Assembly: GCA_019633425.1 (NCBI GenBank)
Contig: WSUB01000062.1
Span: forward strand, 132,907-196,906
Direction: 5' to 3'
From: Tulasnella sp. 424
Lineage: Eukaryota; Basidiomycota; Agaricomycetes; Cantharellales; Tulasnellaceae
Length of the DNA: 64,000 bases
Program-made: the position numbers and the translations under genes
In this document: positions 1 to 11,637 of the stretch, piece after piece
Layout of the letters: each line of letters opens with the position of its first letter
How positions within the stretch are numbered: the first letter of the stretch is position 1
The notes under the pieces: model-generated
Seen by the model: the letters and a program-made list of their open reading frames with translations, nothing else
Databases searched by the model: none
What the model was told of the DNA's origin: nothing

Positions 1-2281
1 GCAAACGCTCTGCCTCATCGTTGCGCTCCTGGCTTCCGCGGATGGCGGCCAAGCCGAGCAGCCCCTCAGCCCGATACTCATCTGCCTCGCCAAAAAGCAC
101 CCCAACTTCCGTATACGCTGCCTCCGCCTTGATATAGTCGCTTTGCAATCGATAGACATGCCCCAGCCCCAGAGCAGCTTCGGCCGCGCCCTTCAAGCAT
201 CCGCTTCTAGTGAGGACTAGCTGTGATAGGATGTAAGACTCCTCCGCCTTGCAGTAGTGGCCTCTCCCGCGATGAACGTCACCGAGTCCCAGTTGTATAT
301 GCCCATGTTCATGTTGGTTGCCACAAAAGCTTTCCTGAGCGCTATGGTACAGTGCTTCAGCATCGTCGTAGCAACCTTTCAAGGCGCTTATCCCGGCCAC
401 ATTGCACTCCACAAGCCTAGCACAACCCTTTTCTCCAATCTGCACGAGGAGCTTTTTGGCCTCAATGCAGTATGCTTCAGCACGGTCATAGTCGGATCTC
501 CTGGAATGGATAGTTCCTAAATGCTGCATGGCATGCGCGGCCTGGTGGAAGTCGCCAGAATCGGTGAGGGTTTCCACAGCCTCAGTGAGCGACTTGATCG
601 CCTCGGTGAGGTTTCCCTGCAAAGAAGAGATATATCCTATCACGAAGAGCGCAGGTCCAGTATCCGACTTGTTTTTCGTAAGACGAGCTGCAGCTAATTG
701 TCTCCTCCCGCAGTGCATGGCTTCGCTTAGCCTGCCGTTTTTCGCATGAAACATGCTAATGGTTCGCAGAAGTCGAGCAGAGTAGGCCTCTTCTCCTCCA
801 TTGAGCCTACTCTGTGACGGTACGATGCGTTCCTTTTAGGGTAAAATCAGTATGTTGTTGTTGAAAAGACTGGGTTGTACTGAATCATACCATCATTCCG
901 ACGTCCTGGGCACACCTCTGAGCACTTGGCCTTTGACAAGGATCAATTAAAAGGCATTCTTTCATCAGAAGGCGGAGCGAATGTATTTGAGATAGATGCT
1001 CGTCGCTTGCGATAAGGGGGAGGTCGCCCTCGAGGACGCGGATGGTGACCATCACATCACTCCCAACATCTTGAAACGGTATGTTGCCTGTAATTATCTG
1101 GTAGGATAAAGAACTGGAATCAGAAACGTCCGCAGGAGGCGAGAACTCAAAGCCACGTGCCTCCCAGCAAATCCAAGCAAATGCCCAGATATCGCTGGCC
1201 AAGTCTGGCTGCTCGCCATTCAAAAGTTCCGGAGCTGCCCATCTGAGGGTCCAACCAGTGCCCGTTAGTTTGATTGATGTTTCAAGTTTCGTAGTTGAGG
1301 TGCCAAGTTGTTCAATCACGACTTGCGGCGACATCGTTACTTGACGCCATGAACCTCCCGGCCTCTGGTCCGACGTCGAGAGACGGGTTCTCCTTGTTCT
1401 GGATGCCCCAGGGAGTCTGCTGGCGGAGCCAAAATCGGTAATAACGGCGTGACACTGCGAGTTAACTAAGACGTTTAACTACAGGACAATACCTATTAGA
1501 CTCGATGGGATTTAAATGAGCCAATCGTCAACGAACCGATTTTAGGTCACCATGACAGATTGGTCGCTCTCTGCCGTGAATAAATTCGATTCCTTGAGTA
1601 ATATCGTAAATCTGTAATGATTTATCTGTGAGTCGCCTCCTCGTGACCAAGCTCAGTAGCGTACCAATGAGAGGCGCTCCGGAATCTCCCATTTCCCCAG
1701 AAAAACAAACTCCCGAACGTTTCCGTTCGCCTGCCAAGGGAGTATCACCCATGCATCACTAGTATCTGGGCTCTCCACAAACCCCCTCAGCTTTATGATA
1801 TTCGGGTGCGAAAGTTTCACCAATAAGCTAAGCTCGTGAGCGAAGGGCTATGTGGTGGCGCGACGTAAGTACTATATTGGCGTTGTGGGGGGTTTCAGGA
1901 TACTTACCCCGAGAGCCCTTTCGGGTTCAGTCCCACCTTTGGGCCTAAATTTCTTTACAGCAACGTACTCAAAGGCATCTGGGTCCGCCGAACCCAAGAA
2001 GCCTCGGGAAGGAAGCTTTGCCAGTTCGACGTCGGCGCTGGCCCCATGTTTACTATCACCGTGAGCGCAGAACTCGATTTGACTGCGGTCAATTCTCCAA
2101 TCACTCAGTACATCGAGGATAGCTCGCTGTCGAAGAGCAAATTTATTAGCGTGCTTCGTATATCAAAACAAAGTGAACATCCTACTGCTTTACATGTCTT
2201 GAGCGACTGTTCAGCTCCTTCGGGCGCTTCAGCCTCCTCGTAGTGCTCGTCTTGTTGAGAATGAAAATTAAGCGAGGACAT
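1..2281 (-). CDS. K1: kinase-TPR protein, 3' end beyond left edge
   Basis: Predicted TKL-like Ser/Thr kinase joined to tetratricopeptide repeats; likely a cytosolic or nuclear signalling protein. Exons read on the minus strand: 2281-2186, 2126-1908, 1847-1665, 1611-1537, 1478-1161, 1097-891, 811-1 (open to the window edge). Visible motifs are a degenerate Gly loop (GASADV), VAVKK with the ATP-site lysine, an alpha-C glutamate (HELSLL), HGDLKS with the following LN, DFGSA, RWAAPE, and a C-lobe ending MKECLLIDPCQRPSA. At least six TPR-like units follow. The start is the ATG at 2281, chosen because its exon ends at a GTAGGA donor in phase 0. The leader exon is unrelated to that of K2-K8. The intron between 1161 and 1097 begins GC, not GT, is 63 nt and has no stop, so it may also be retained. 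Splicing is inferred by comparison with the sister copies. Confidence 0.8.
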
Positions 2282-2518
2282 ATGCGGCGAAGTGCAAGCC
2301 CGGAAAGTGAGAACGATTCCGTAGAGTAGTCTATGTAGAGGGGGAGGAAATATTGTGCTTCTCTTTATAGCCCTGTCAACCGGCACGAATAGCATTCTTC
2401 CGATAGGGGGGTCGCCTTGTCCCAAACCGCATGAGCTTCGTGGGTCTAGCAAGTGAGATGATAGCGCCCGACCCGGGAAATCACGCCAGTTAACATCGCG
2501 TGAGAACCACTCTGTTCA

Positions 2519-2813
2519 GAGAGATCCGCCAGTGAGACAAAGACTCGAGTACCGCTCGCTAACCACAAGTGCCCAGTTAAGATACGCTGAACCGATGTTA
2601 CTGAAAGACTCATCACTCACTGGGCATATTCGCAGCCTTTCGTGGTTCCCTTGGCCATTGATCCCCCCTTTCCTCGTTGCCCCGGAAGAAACGAGGGTTG
2701 TTTCCGACATAGGACCCGTTCTTTATATGACGACCTTTCCTGAGGTGGTAAGCTGGAAGCGGGAATGCTGGTTCGAATTGAAATCGGGGCTAACGGATGT
2801 AAAGACGGCAGTC
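2519..2813 (-). pseudogene. Relic of a kinase-TPR 5' region (upstream sequence, exon 1, start of exon 2)
   Basis: This stretch is closely similar to 8569-8864, the 5' end of K2. It contains an intact-looking leader exon (ATG at 2710, MSETTLVSSG..., donor GTGAGT after LRICP) and the acceptor plus first codons of exon 2 (up to SLSHWRIS). It then diverges abruptly near 2519 and runs into a stop. No kinase core follows; the next exon set belongs to K1, which has its own leader exon at 2281-2186. I read it as a duplicated promoter and first exon left behind after deletion of the rest of a K2-like gene. It could alternatively serve as a remote promoter for K1, but the splice phase gives no support for that. 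Confidence 0.75.
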
Positions 2814-3370
2814 AGATCTGAAGTCGGCTTCCCGTTATCGCGGCCGCGGGACCCGTCGGCGACGCCGAACCTCCTTGACGCACGCAAGAAAAACCAATGT
2901 AACGTCGTCTCGCATGCGTCGACAATATTTGAGATTCCTTCCGGAGAAATAGCTGTTGATATGTGCAGTCTTTCACGTGAAGACAAGCAGCGTTCTCTAA
3001 CAATAATATCGAAACCCGTGTGGCGATTCATAATTCCCGTATCCCGCTCTCGTGTTCCCCGGCTTGTCGCTGCTTGCGGTTTCACGACAAGCGATAGATC
3101 GTTAACGGGGGACTTTCAAAAGCCTAATATTACATTGAATATGCAAAAGACTTATACTAAGCGGACATCCTAGCTACCACGTTCCTGGACAAGAGACAAC
3201 AACAGGGTAAGGACGAGAGCTACAGACAGCAAGATAGACAGAACGAGGCTAACACAAGCACGAATACATCCACTGCGATGCGTACAATCACTATCGACGC
3301 ACAAAAAAACTACACTAATTGAGCATGAACCAAGAGACATGAATGCCGACACAGAGCGAATTCCGAACGT
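2814..3370. other. Intergenic, no feature recognised
   Basis: Between the exon-1 relic and the TPR relic. Short open frames exist on both strands but none resembles a kinase, TPR or GMC segment. Confidence 0.5.
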
Positions 3371-3960
3371 TTAAACATTACTACTGTTCGACTCCGCCAC
3401 GGACCTGATCCCCTGGTAGAGAGAGTTAAGCTCTGCATCAACGCCCGGTAAATCCTCTCTCCAATCCAACTTGCAGAAGATACTAGATATCTCACCGAGA
3501 AGATGCTCTGCCTCTTCGTTGCGCTCCCGGCTTTCGCGGATGGCCACCAAGCCTAACAACTGCTCAGTCCTATATTCAGCTCCCTCGCTGAAGATCGCTC
3601 TAGCCTCCGCGCACTCCGCTTCCGCCTTGATATAGTCGCTCCGCAGTCGATAGACATGCCTCAGCCCTAGAGCGGCGGCGGCGCTCTCTTACGAGCAGTT
3701 ACATCTAGCAAGGACTCGTTGTGATAGGATGTCCGACTCCTCCGCCTTGCAATAGTCGCTTCTCCTGCGATAAACATGGCTGAGTCCGAGTTGCACATGC
3801 GCAGCTTATGTATGTTGGTTGCTCGTTCGAGTTACGATTCGTGAGCGCTTTTATACAAGGCTTCGGCCTCGTCATCGCAGCCCTTCAGGAGTTTGATCTC
3901 GTCCGGCTCGCACTCCATCTGTCCAAGACTACCCTCAGACTTTCATGACTCGAATCTGAC
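3371..3960 (-). pseudogene. Decayed TPR tail of a lost kinase-TPR gene
   Basis: Minus-strand translation gives TPR text matching the end of K1-type arrays: HVYRLRSDYIKAEAE near 3650-3590, then ERNEEAEHLLGE and a terminal piece with WREDLPGVDAELNSLYQ ending at a stop at 3371. K2 ends in a very similar way (WEDGLPECDMQIKSLYKRI), so this is a genuine C terminus. An in-frame TAA around 3690 and frame changes further upstream break it. No kinase exons are found upstream. Together with the leader-exon relic at 2519-2813 it marks at least one deleted gene between K1 and K2. Confidence 0.75.
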
Positions 3961-4535
3961 TACCCAACGCTTTAGATTTTTATGGTAAATCCCAACCGGC
4001 CGGTGGTCAATGGCAGCCCACAACTGATTGAATAGTATATATGTTCTGCCTATTCACAGCCATGGTTTTTCGAATATGTCCTAGTATGACATTGAGATCG
4101 AATAAAGTGGTATGTTATGACTTTGACGGTGCCCGGTGGGAACCTTTGCCGGGGCCTCGACAGGTGACATCGGCTTCACATCGGTCACTCAGTCACCTCT
4201 TTCGTTCAAAGTGGGTTTGTGTTCGGGTTTGTTGTGACATCGGCTATCTAAACCTGAGGGCCAATTTACCTGAAAGCGACAGATTTGCGCTAAAGCTATA
4301 CGGAACCGATAACTCCGAATCGTACGGCCCTCCTTCTCTATATCAGTCATTGCCTCATGTTCCGCTTCTATCTGATCCTTCCCTGCTGCTTAGAAGGTCA
4401 ACGGAATGAGGATGATTGTTCCTCAGTCCGCGTTTCTTCTACTCTTCTCTCATAGTTCCCTGCTGAGTACCAGCGAGTTGTCTCCATCCTCTACAGCAGT
4501 ATCATCATTCGAAGCTCTTATCGCATACTTGAACG
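3961..4535. other. Intergenic, no feature recognised
   Basis: A plus-strand open frame of 122 codons (4041-4409) lies here but shows no recognisable family. The stretch may hold the promoter of the lectin-like gene that starts at 4536. Confidence 0.4.
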
Positions 4536-5363
4536 ATGTCGGAGTCCACTACCAATGTCAGTATTTGGGTTTTACACAAGGCATGGAACGAGTACTAAGC
4601 GCTGATACCGTTCCAAGTTCCGGGCTTTACCAAATGGAAAATACAAGATCTACAGTCGTGAGAAGCTCGACGGGCAGCCCCAATACCTATCAGTTATTCC
4701 TGGCACCGACCATCAAGTCGGCCTTAATCCGAGCGGGGACTTCTCCACTACATGGAGCCCATTGTATGAGGAAAACAGTGGGAGCTACCTTATCTATGAG
4801 AATACAACGGACAGGGTCCTGGACGCCACGCCGACCTGGTATCACAATGTTCTCACTTGGGGCCGGCATAACGGTCTCTGGCAACGCTGGGTGATCAGAT
4901 TGCAAAGGTCGGTAACTCCGAGTCGAAACATTGACCACATTTGATGCTTACGGGAGCGGGCAGTGACCTCAGGATCTCCAACCCCAAACGTCGCGTCACA
5001 GGTTGGACGCTGACGCCGCTCTCGCAGCCTCCAAGCGTGCTGAGCGTGCCAGTTGCGGCTGCGAGTGCGACTCCCGTACCCGCCCAGCTCCTTCGAGCAC
5101 CACCGGCTGAGGAAGAGATTGGCCTTAAGCAACTCTGGATATTCGAGCCCCTGGATGAATGGCGCAAAGGACGGCGTGCATCTGCGTTCGCAAAATCTGG
5201 AGAAGTAGACTCGGAGCCCGTCGAGGAAGAGCAGCCTGGGGAGTCGGGGGAAGCGGTTAAGTTTGACGTTGGGTGTTACTGCGACGAGATTCAGGCGCTG
5301 ATTGCGCAAGCCCGCGATCAGCTAGCAGCGCACGGAGATGTGGCAAGTGAGACCACTTTGTAA
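4536..5363 (+). CDS. Ricin-B-type (beta-trefoil) lectin-like protein
   Basis: Proposed three-exon gene: 4536-4556 (MSESTTN), 4618-4907, 4964-5363, about 237 residues. The first intron has a GTCAGT donor and TACTAAG branch-like sequence; the second joins in phase 2. The middle exon reads GKYKIYSREKLDGQPQYLS and later NGLWQRW, the QxW signature of ricin-B/beta-trefoil carbohydrate-binding folds; a second QLW occurs near the start of the last third (KQLWIFEPL). The family usually carries three such subdomains, so this is short or divergent. The C-terminal 70 residues are acidic and lack a recognised domain. No signal peptide is evident, in keeping with cytoplasmic fungal lectins of this fold. 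It is one of very few plus-strand genes and has no partner enzyme domain. Carbohydrate binding is inferred from family knowledge only. Confidence 0.55.
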
Positions 5364-6344
5364 AGTACAAGCCATCGGAGCATCACAACCAGAATGCAAG
5401 CAAATTTAAAAAGTGCCGACCTCCCTTTCCGACGCGGTCGACCATATCTTAGCATTGACTTCTTTGTCCTGTGAGTGTCGTAGGTCGAGCGGGTGCATTT
5501 GTCCTGCTGCTAGTGCGATTAGGACGCTTGTCGGCGCGGGTGCTCGCAGCTGCGCTCAACATGGATGAAAGGTGGAGATCTAGATAGAGGAGGTAATTCA
5601 ACCGTTGTTGAAGTGGACAACCTCGGATGTGGTATGCTTATAAGAGCAGCAAGGAGAGCGAGATACGGTCCAAGATACGGCGTGGAAGGATGAGAAGTCG
5701 AGGGATCGTCTAAGTCTCGATCTACTTCCCGCTCGAAGGGGTACGACGAATAGTGGGTGGGCTTTGGTACCGGGACCGAACTGCTCGTTCCGGAGTTTGA
5801 AGGAGCGCAGGATCTCGAGCCGGTGGGATCAGGCAACACAGTCTGTAGAGGAACTCGCAGTACTGCAGTATATGAGGTGAGCGAGAGGATGGATGAAGCA
5901 GAAGAGAAGGAAGAAAGGGAAGTGGCTGCTCGCTCGGATGCACACTTGAAGAACCGTCGCTCAAGACCGGGCAAAAATGTCCAACTTCACTTGTACGCGA
6001 CCCCCTTGCTCTGCCACTTCGTTGAAGGGGATCCCAGGAATAATCGTATGTGCCACATTGAAACGGACCATCCGCCTGTCATGGTCGTGCGTGCAATTCA
6101 GAAAACCAGGTCGAAATGAAATCAAGTGGGTATATTCAGCGGTTAAAGTCAAATCGAGTCACGCAACGAAGTTACCCTACTCAGGAACGAGACGCATAAC
6201 GAGCGCAAAGACCGAAGTGAAGGGGAAAGTGAGAGGCTACTGCGCGTACCCTAGCCGTCGGGGCACCAAATTCTAAAAAAAAAAGGGGGGGGGGGGGACT
6301 TCTGTTATAGGAAGTTCGTGAAGAAAAGTCGGAACAAAGACGTA
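5364..6344. other. Intergenic with A10-G13 homopolymer
   Basis: No convincing gene. Open frames on both strands around 5519-6276 are Ser/Pro-rich or basic low-complexity text without a known domain. A run of ten A then thirteen G lies at 6275-6297, a typical site of sequencing length error. Confidence 0.5.
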
Positions 6345-8767
6345 CTATTCAAGTTCACGAACTTCGCCCTCCTCCGCCCTCGGCTTGATACGTTTATATA
6401 GAGATTTGATCTGCATGTCGCATTCGGGCAAACCGTCCTCCCATCCGAATTCGTTGAAGACGGTGATTGCATCCTTGAGATGATGCTCGGCCTCTGCAGA
6501 CTGCATTTGTTTCTCCTTTATCTCCGCCAAGCCGAGTAACACGATCCCTGTGAACCTCTTATTACCAAGTTGTATAAGGGTCGGAAGGGTTTTGTTGTAC
6601 ATGGTTTCCGCTTTGGCGTACTCGTCACAGAGGCGGTAGACATGCCCTAGCCCCAGAGCCGAACTAATAAGGCATTGGATGTCTGAAGTTCGGGTGAAAA
6701 CTCCGTGTGCCTCGGCGTACGCCGCCTCCGCCTTCTGATACTCCCCCTGCCGAAGGTAGACGTGGCCCAAGGCAAGGGTGGCATGGAGAGCGCCTTGGAC
6801 ACTGCGTAGACGAACGAAAGTATCTCGGGCTTCTTTGCACAAGGCCTCGGCCTTGTCGCATTCGTTCGTTCTCCGGTACAGCATCCCCAGCTGAATAGTA
6901 TTATAGGCTCCACACTCCTGATTTGGTAGCAGGTCTAACACCTGGCGCGCCTCGACATAGGAGGCTTCAGCCTTTGCATAGTCGTTGAGGAACAGATACA
7001 CGTCTCCAAGTGCGGTGAGTATATGCCCGAGCTGGTGCTTGTCGCCAGTCCGACTCATGGTATCCCGAGCTTCGATGTATAATGCTTCCGCTTTGGCGTA
7101 ATTGTTGCGGATAACGTACGCTTTTGCCAAATCAAAAATTGCGCACGCATGTTTCCAATCTTGCATCGTCGAGCGGGCGATATCAGCCGCTCTCTGGAAG
7201 TATCGAATCGCTTCATTTATCTTTCCATTTGAAAGATTAACTTTGCCAAGCGCGACCAAGAGATCCACGGACTGAGTCTCGGAGGAGCCATCTGCCGTTC
7301 TTCTCGATGGGATCACCCAATCCTAAACGAATGAACGTTAGGATGTCATCATCAGAAAGAACACCGTGTGTCCGCCGCACCATCCATCGGTTAATGTACT
7401 CCGTACATGATGAACTAGTCGGGCGTTTACTAGGCTCTATTGACCAGCAATCGGTCATGAGACTGCAGAGTGCCTGTAACTGCGACAACTGTTGGTTATC
7501 CCCGACGGTAGGAAGGTTCCCGGTTGCAAGACGGACGATGACCATGATGTTGTTTTCGTCGTAAAAGGGAAAATTGCCAGTCATGATCTGAAATAGTAAA
7601 GAAAGACGACTAGCGTCAGCGTAATATTTATAGAGAGAGGGATAAACGACTCTTGCCTCCCAGCATATCCAAGCAAAGGCCCAGATATCGCTGGCCAAGT
7701 GGGGGATCTCGGCATTTAAAAGCTCGGGTGCTGCCCATCGAAGGGTCCAAGCGGGGCCCGTGACGGTAAGAGACGTGCCGGACTCCACAAGCTCAACCCT
7801 AGGTGATCCGGGATCCGAGGGTGATGTACTTCTGGGTATTTGCTTCAAGTTTGTTGGGTTGTTCGTCCGATCAGCGTTGGTGTCCCCAACGGTTCGCGCC
7901 GACCCGAAGTCTGTAATGACTGCGCGGTAATACGAGTTGACAAGGACATTCAGCTAGAGTAAACGGACGTTCAACCTCCGTGTGTCTCTTAGGGGGGGGG
8001 GGGCAATCCCGCAAGCCTACCGATTTGAGGTCACCATGACAAATGGGGGGATCATGCTTGTGGAGATATTCAATCCCACTTGACACATCATATATCTTGG
8101 ATGTTTTAAACGTGTGAAATTACATTGTGACTGGAAGCGAACACTTACAAGGGATACACGCTCGGGGATCTCCCACTCCGCCGAATGAATGAACTCCCTG
8201 AGATTCCCGTTTGCCTCCCAAGGCAGGACGACCCACGCAATTCCGTCTTCAAGGTCCTCGGAAAATCCCCTCAGTCTAACGACGTTAGCGTGCAAGAGTC
8301 GGGCCAATAACTGGACTTCATGGGCAAATGGCTAGAATGAAGATATCAATATGACAGGTGGGGATGGAGAACGGACCGTTCACTCACTGCAAGGGCACGA
8401 TCATCATCGCTTTCATCACTGAGTCTGAATTTCTTCACAGCTACATACTCTCTGTTACTCGATGCCACTGCCTCGGAAGGCTCTTGGGGGTGAAGTGTTG
8501 CTAAATATACGTCGGCGCTCGCTCCCGACTTACAGTCACCGGCATCGGGGATTTCAACTCTGTCCGGAGAGATCCTCCAGTGAGACAAAGACTCGAGTTC
8601 CTCTCGCTAATCACAAGTGCCCATTTAAGATACGCTGACCCGATGTTACTGAAAGATCCATCACTCACTGGGCTTATTCGCAGCCTTTCATGGTTCCCTT
8701 GGCTATCGTATTCATCAGTTTCCCCTTCTCCCGTTCCCCTGGAAGAGGCGAGGGTTGTTTCAGACAT
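6345..8767 (-). CDS. K2: kinase-TPR protein (about 685 aa)
   Basis: Exons on the minus strand: 8767-8669, 8606-8388, 8331-8149, 8095-8021, 7953-7657, 7587-7381, 7322-6345, all meeting in phase 0. Kinase motifs: SGASADV in place of a canonical Gly loop, YVAVKKFRLS (ATP lysine), HEVQLLARL (alpha-C Glu), CHGDLKS followed by LNVLVN (catalytic Asp and Asn; Arg of HRD replaced by Gly), DFGSAR, RWAAPELL, ASDIWAFAWICWE and a C-lobe ending with KRPTSS. About seven TPR units follow, then an acidic tail REL-E. The 69-nt intron 7656-7588 starts GCAAGA rather than GT and is an in-frame multiple of three without stops, so both spliced and retained forms would be translatable. Intron 8020-7954 contains a G12 run. 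A near-copy of its 5' end lies at 2519-2813. Role is inferred: signalling kinase with a protein-binding repeat array. Confidence 0.85.
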
Positions 8768-9082
8768 AGCACGCGTTCTTTATATGACGACCGTTCCTGG
8801 GGTGGTAAGCTGGGAGCGGGGATGCTGGTTCGAATCGAAATCGGGGCTAACGGATGTAAACGCGGCACAAGATCCTTCAGTCTCTTCGGGCATTAAAACA
8901 TGCATATAATGGGCTTACGCAACGAGGATGGTTTTTTTTTTCCCCAATTGAGAATCTATGTCCTTGCTATTGTTGTGGTGGCATAAGGACGTAGACGTGC
9001 AGGTTGAGCCGTAAACAATAAAGATATATATAGACAAGTACAAGATTTTGAGTTCAACCATGGCCCTATTCTGACCCTACCC

Positions 9083-11506
9083 CTATGATAGGCAAGGAGT
9101 ACTTCCCAAAGCGGGTACTTGGCCGCTGTGGCGCTCCCACTGATCCCCTAATTTGAGAAGGGAGGATATTGCCGATTCAACACCCCATATATATCCAACC
9201 CGGGTGGAGAGCTCCCTCGCCTCGGTGTACGATGCTTCTGCCTTGACATATTCGCCTTGTAGGCGATATACTTCCCCCAAACCCCATACCGCATCTGCGG
9301 CCGCGTTCTCGTCCTTAATCTGCGCGTAGATGTCCCGAGCTTTGATGTACGAGGCCTCGGCCTTTGACAACTCTCCCCGCAATCGATAAATCTCCCCCAA
9401 CCCCCAAACCGTATTTGCGACACCCGATTCATCATCACCTCGGTTGTAGATCTCCATTGCTTCAGCGTATGATGCTTCCGCCTTGTAATACTGGTCTTTT
9501 AGACGATAGACCTCTCCTAACGCCCATACCGCATGTGCAACGCCTCCTTCATCTTTGTTTTTGGTATAGATTTCCCTGGATTTGAGGTACAATGCTTCCG
9601 CGGCCGGAAGCTCGTCACGCAAGCGATGGATGTCTCCCAAACCCAATTCCGCGTTCGCGACGCCCAGCTGGTCGTTAGTCTGGGTGTAGATCAGCCTGGA
9701 TTCCGAATATGACTCCTCTGCTTTGGTATACTCGCCCTGTAGGCGATATATATCTCCCAATCCCAATGACGCGTTTGCCATGCCAACCCGATATTCAATT
9801 TGGTTGAAGATCTTTCGAGCCCTGGAATACCACTCGTCTGCATCGGCGTATTCGCCTAGTCTGGTGTTGGTACTCCCGAGCCCTAGAGCTGCAGTCGCAA
9901 GCAGCAGCTGATGATTATTTCTGGCCGACCCAGCGGCGTTGAACGCCATTAAGAAACACCTTCTCGCTTCTATCGTGCTCCCGTTCGCACTATTCATGTA
10001 GCCTAGCGCGCAAAAATGTTGTGCTGAATTATTGCCGTCATATTCATTCCTTTTGGCGGGAACGATTTTACTCTGCGTACGTTCGTCAGTGATCTGGGCA
10101 ACAAACGCGGCCAATAATCATACCATCGAGCTCATGCTCCACTCGCATTCTTTCGCGACTGGCCTTTCTGTAGGATCCATCTCCCAACATTGAGTCATCA
10201 TTCGGCACAGAGCTCGTACTTGGGAAATGTGCTCATTGCTCGCGACGATAGGTAAATCTCCCCGTGTCACGCGAAGGATGATGGCAACTTCACCGCGGAG
10301 ATCGTCGAATGGGATGTTTCCGGTCATAATCTACGAACATTCGTGAGATGTCAGCTCTGGCGAAGGGCTTTGATACCTGTCAGACCGACCTCCCAACAAA
10401 TCCAACCAAAAGCCCAAATATCACTCGCCAAACCAAACGCCTCATCCTTCAGTACTTCGGGAGCAGCCCATCGAAGAGTATACACGGGACCTGTGAGTGT
10501 TATAAATGTCCCTGATTCCCGAAGCTGGAACAGCGACTGCCCCTGTGCTTGGCTCGTAGTACGTTCAGCACGCAGGTTGAGTCTGGCAGGCATAGCTGCA
10601 TTTTTTCTTTTTGTTCTGGAACCGGTTTTCCGGGCCGATCCAAAGTCTGTTATGATGGCGTGATTGTCATGATTGACTAGGATATTGAGCTATAGTTGAG
10701 CGAAGGAGTTACTTCGACCGTGGGTCATGAGGGAAGATCTGACCACCTACAGACTTCAAGTCCGCATGGCAAATTGGCGGGTTTCTTGAATGAAGGTACT
10801 TAATACCGCATGCAACATCATATATCTAACGCCGATAGCAGTAAGTGAATTGGGTTCCCTTTAAAACAAGAGCAAATGCGTACGAGTGAAAGACGTTCCG
10901 GTATCGCCCAATCTTGCGATTGGACAAACTCGCGGAGGTTCCCGTTGGTCTCCCAGGGGAGAACGATCCAAGCAATCTTTTCTTTGGCGTTCTCAACGAA
11001 CCCTAGCAATCGCACGATGTTTTCGTGATGAAGCTCGCTTAACAAACCAAGTTCATTTGCGAAAGCCTGAGAAGGAGACGATTAAATTCCAGCTCAGGTA
11101 TAGAGAAAGTCGGACTTACCGCGTTTTGAGCCCGTCTGTTGGTGTCATCGCCAAACCTGAACTTCTTCACAGCAACGCTTTGAATAACTTGTTCCACCAG
11201 ATACACAACTGGTGTGGCTAGAATGGTGGCTCTCGCAATGTCGGCACTCCCGCCGGATTTCTGGGCTGTCAGGGTGGAAAATATGAATTGGTTCGCGTCC
11301 ATTCGCCATTCTGATAACGCTGCGACAGTTTCTCGCTAGGGATATGTGTTCGGTTCAACAAAAAAAATCAATTTCAGACAGGAGGAGCTGTGACGTACCA
11401 TGCATATCCTGGGTCGTTTAGGGTCTCTGGGGGTCTCTTCCTTCCCATCTGCGTCCATCGCGGATGATTTCCGCTTGCGCGATCCAGCCAAGGACAATAG
11501 GGACAT
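9083..11506 (-). CDS. K3: kinase-TPR protein (about 692 aa)
   Basis: Exons: 11506-11399, 11335-11120, 11066-10884, 10825-10751, 10689-10390, 10330-10124, 10072-9083. Leader exon MSLLSLAGSRKRKSS...PKRPRICM carries two basic clusters like a bipartite nuclear localisation signal. Kinase motifs: KSGGSADIARAT, VAVKKFRFG, NELGLLSEL, CHADLKS (HAD instead of HRD, unique in the window), LNILVN, DFGSAR, RWAAPEVL. C-lobe exon begins IMTGNIPF. The last exon holds about seven 40-residue TPR units such as YTKAEESYSESRLIYTQ. Repeats are more diverged from each other than in K4-K8, suggesting an older, less recently homogenised array. No lesion was seen. Of all K copies with the KRK leader it is the only one not next to a GMC copy. 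Confidence 0.85.
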
Positions 11507-11628
11507 AGGAGAGCGGTTCCGAGGTGTTTATAGGTGGGTGGGTTAGCGAGCCAAAGAGTGTCTCGAGGATTGTAAGAGGATTGAGGGCAATTGGGGGTGA
11601 GCTGGGAGAGTCACAGAATGCGATGCCA

Positions 11629-11637
11629 CTTTATATA
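11629..11637 (-). promoter_or_regulatory. Possible TATA box of K3
   Basis: TATATAAAG on the minus strand about 125 nt upstream of the K3 start codon, a plausible distance for a fungal TATA box with a short 5' leader. Confidence 0.35.

Noticed and set aside
8778..8784. TATAAAG just upstream of the K2 start (also at 2721-2727)
   Set aside because: It lies only about 11 nt before the ATG, too close for a TATA box of a transcript that includes that start codon.
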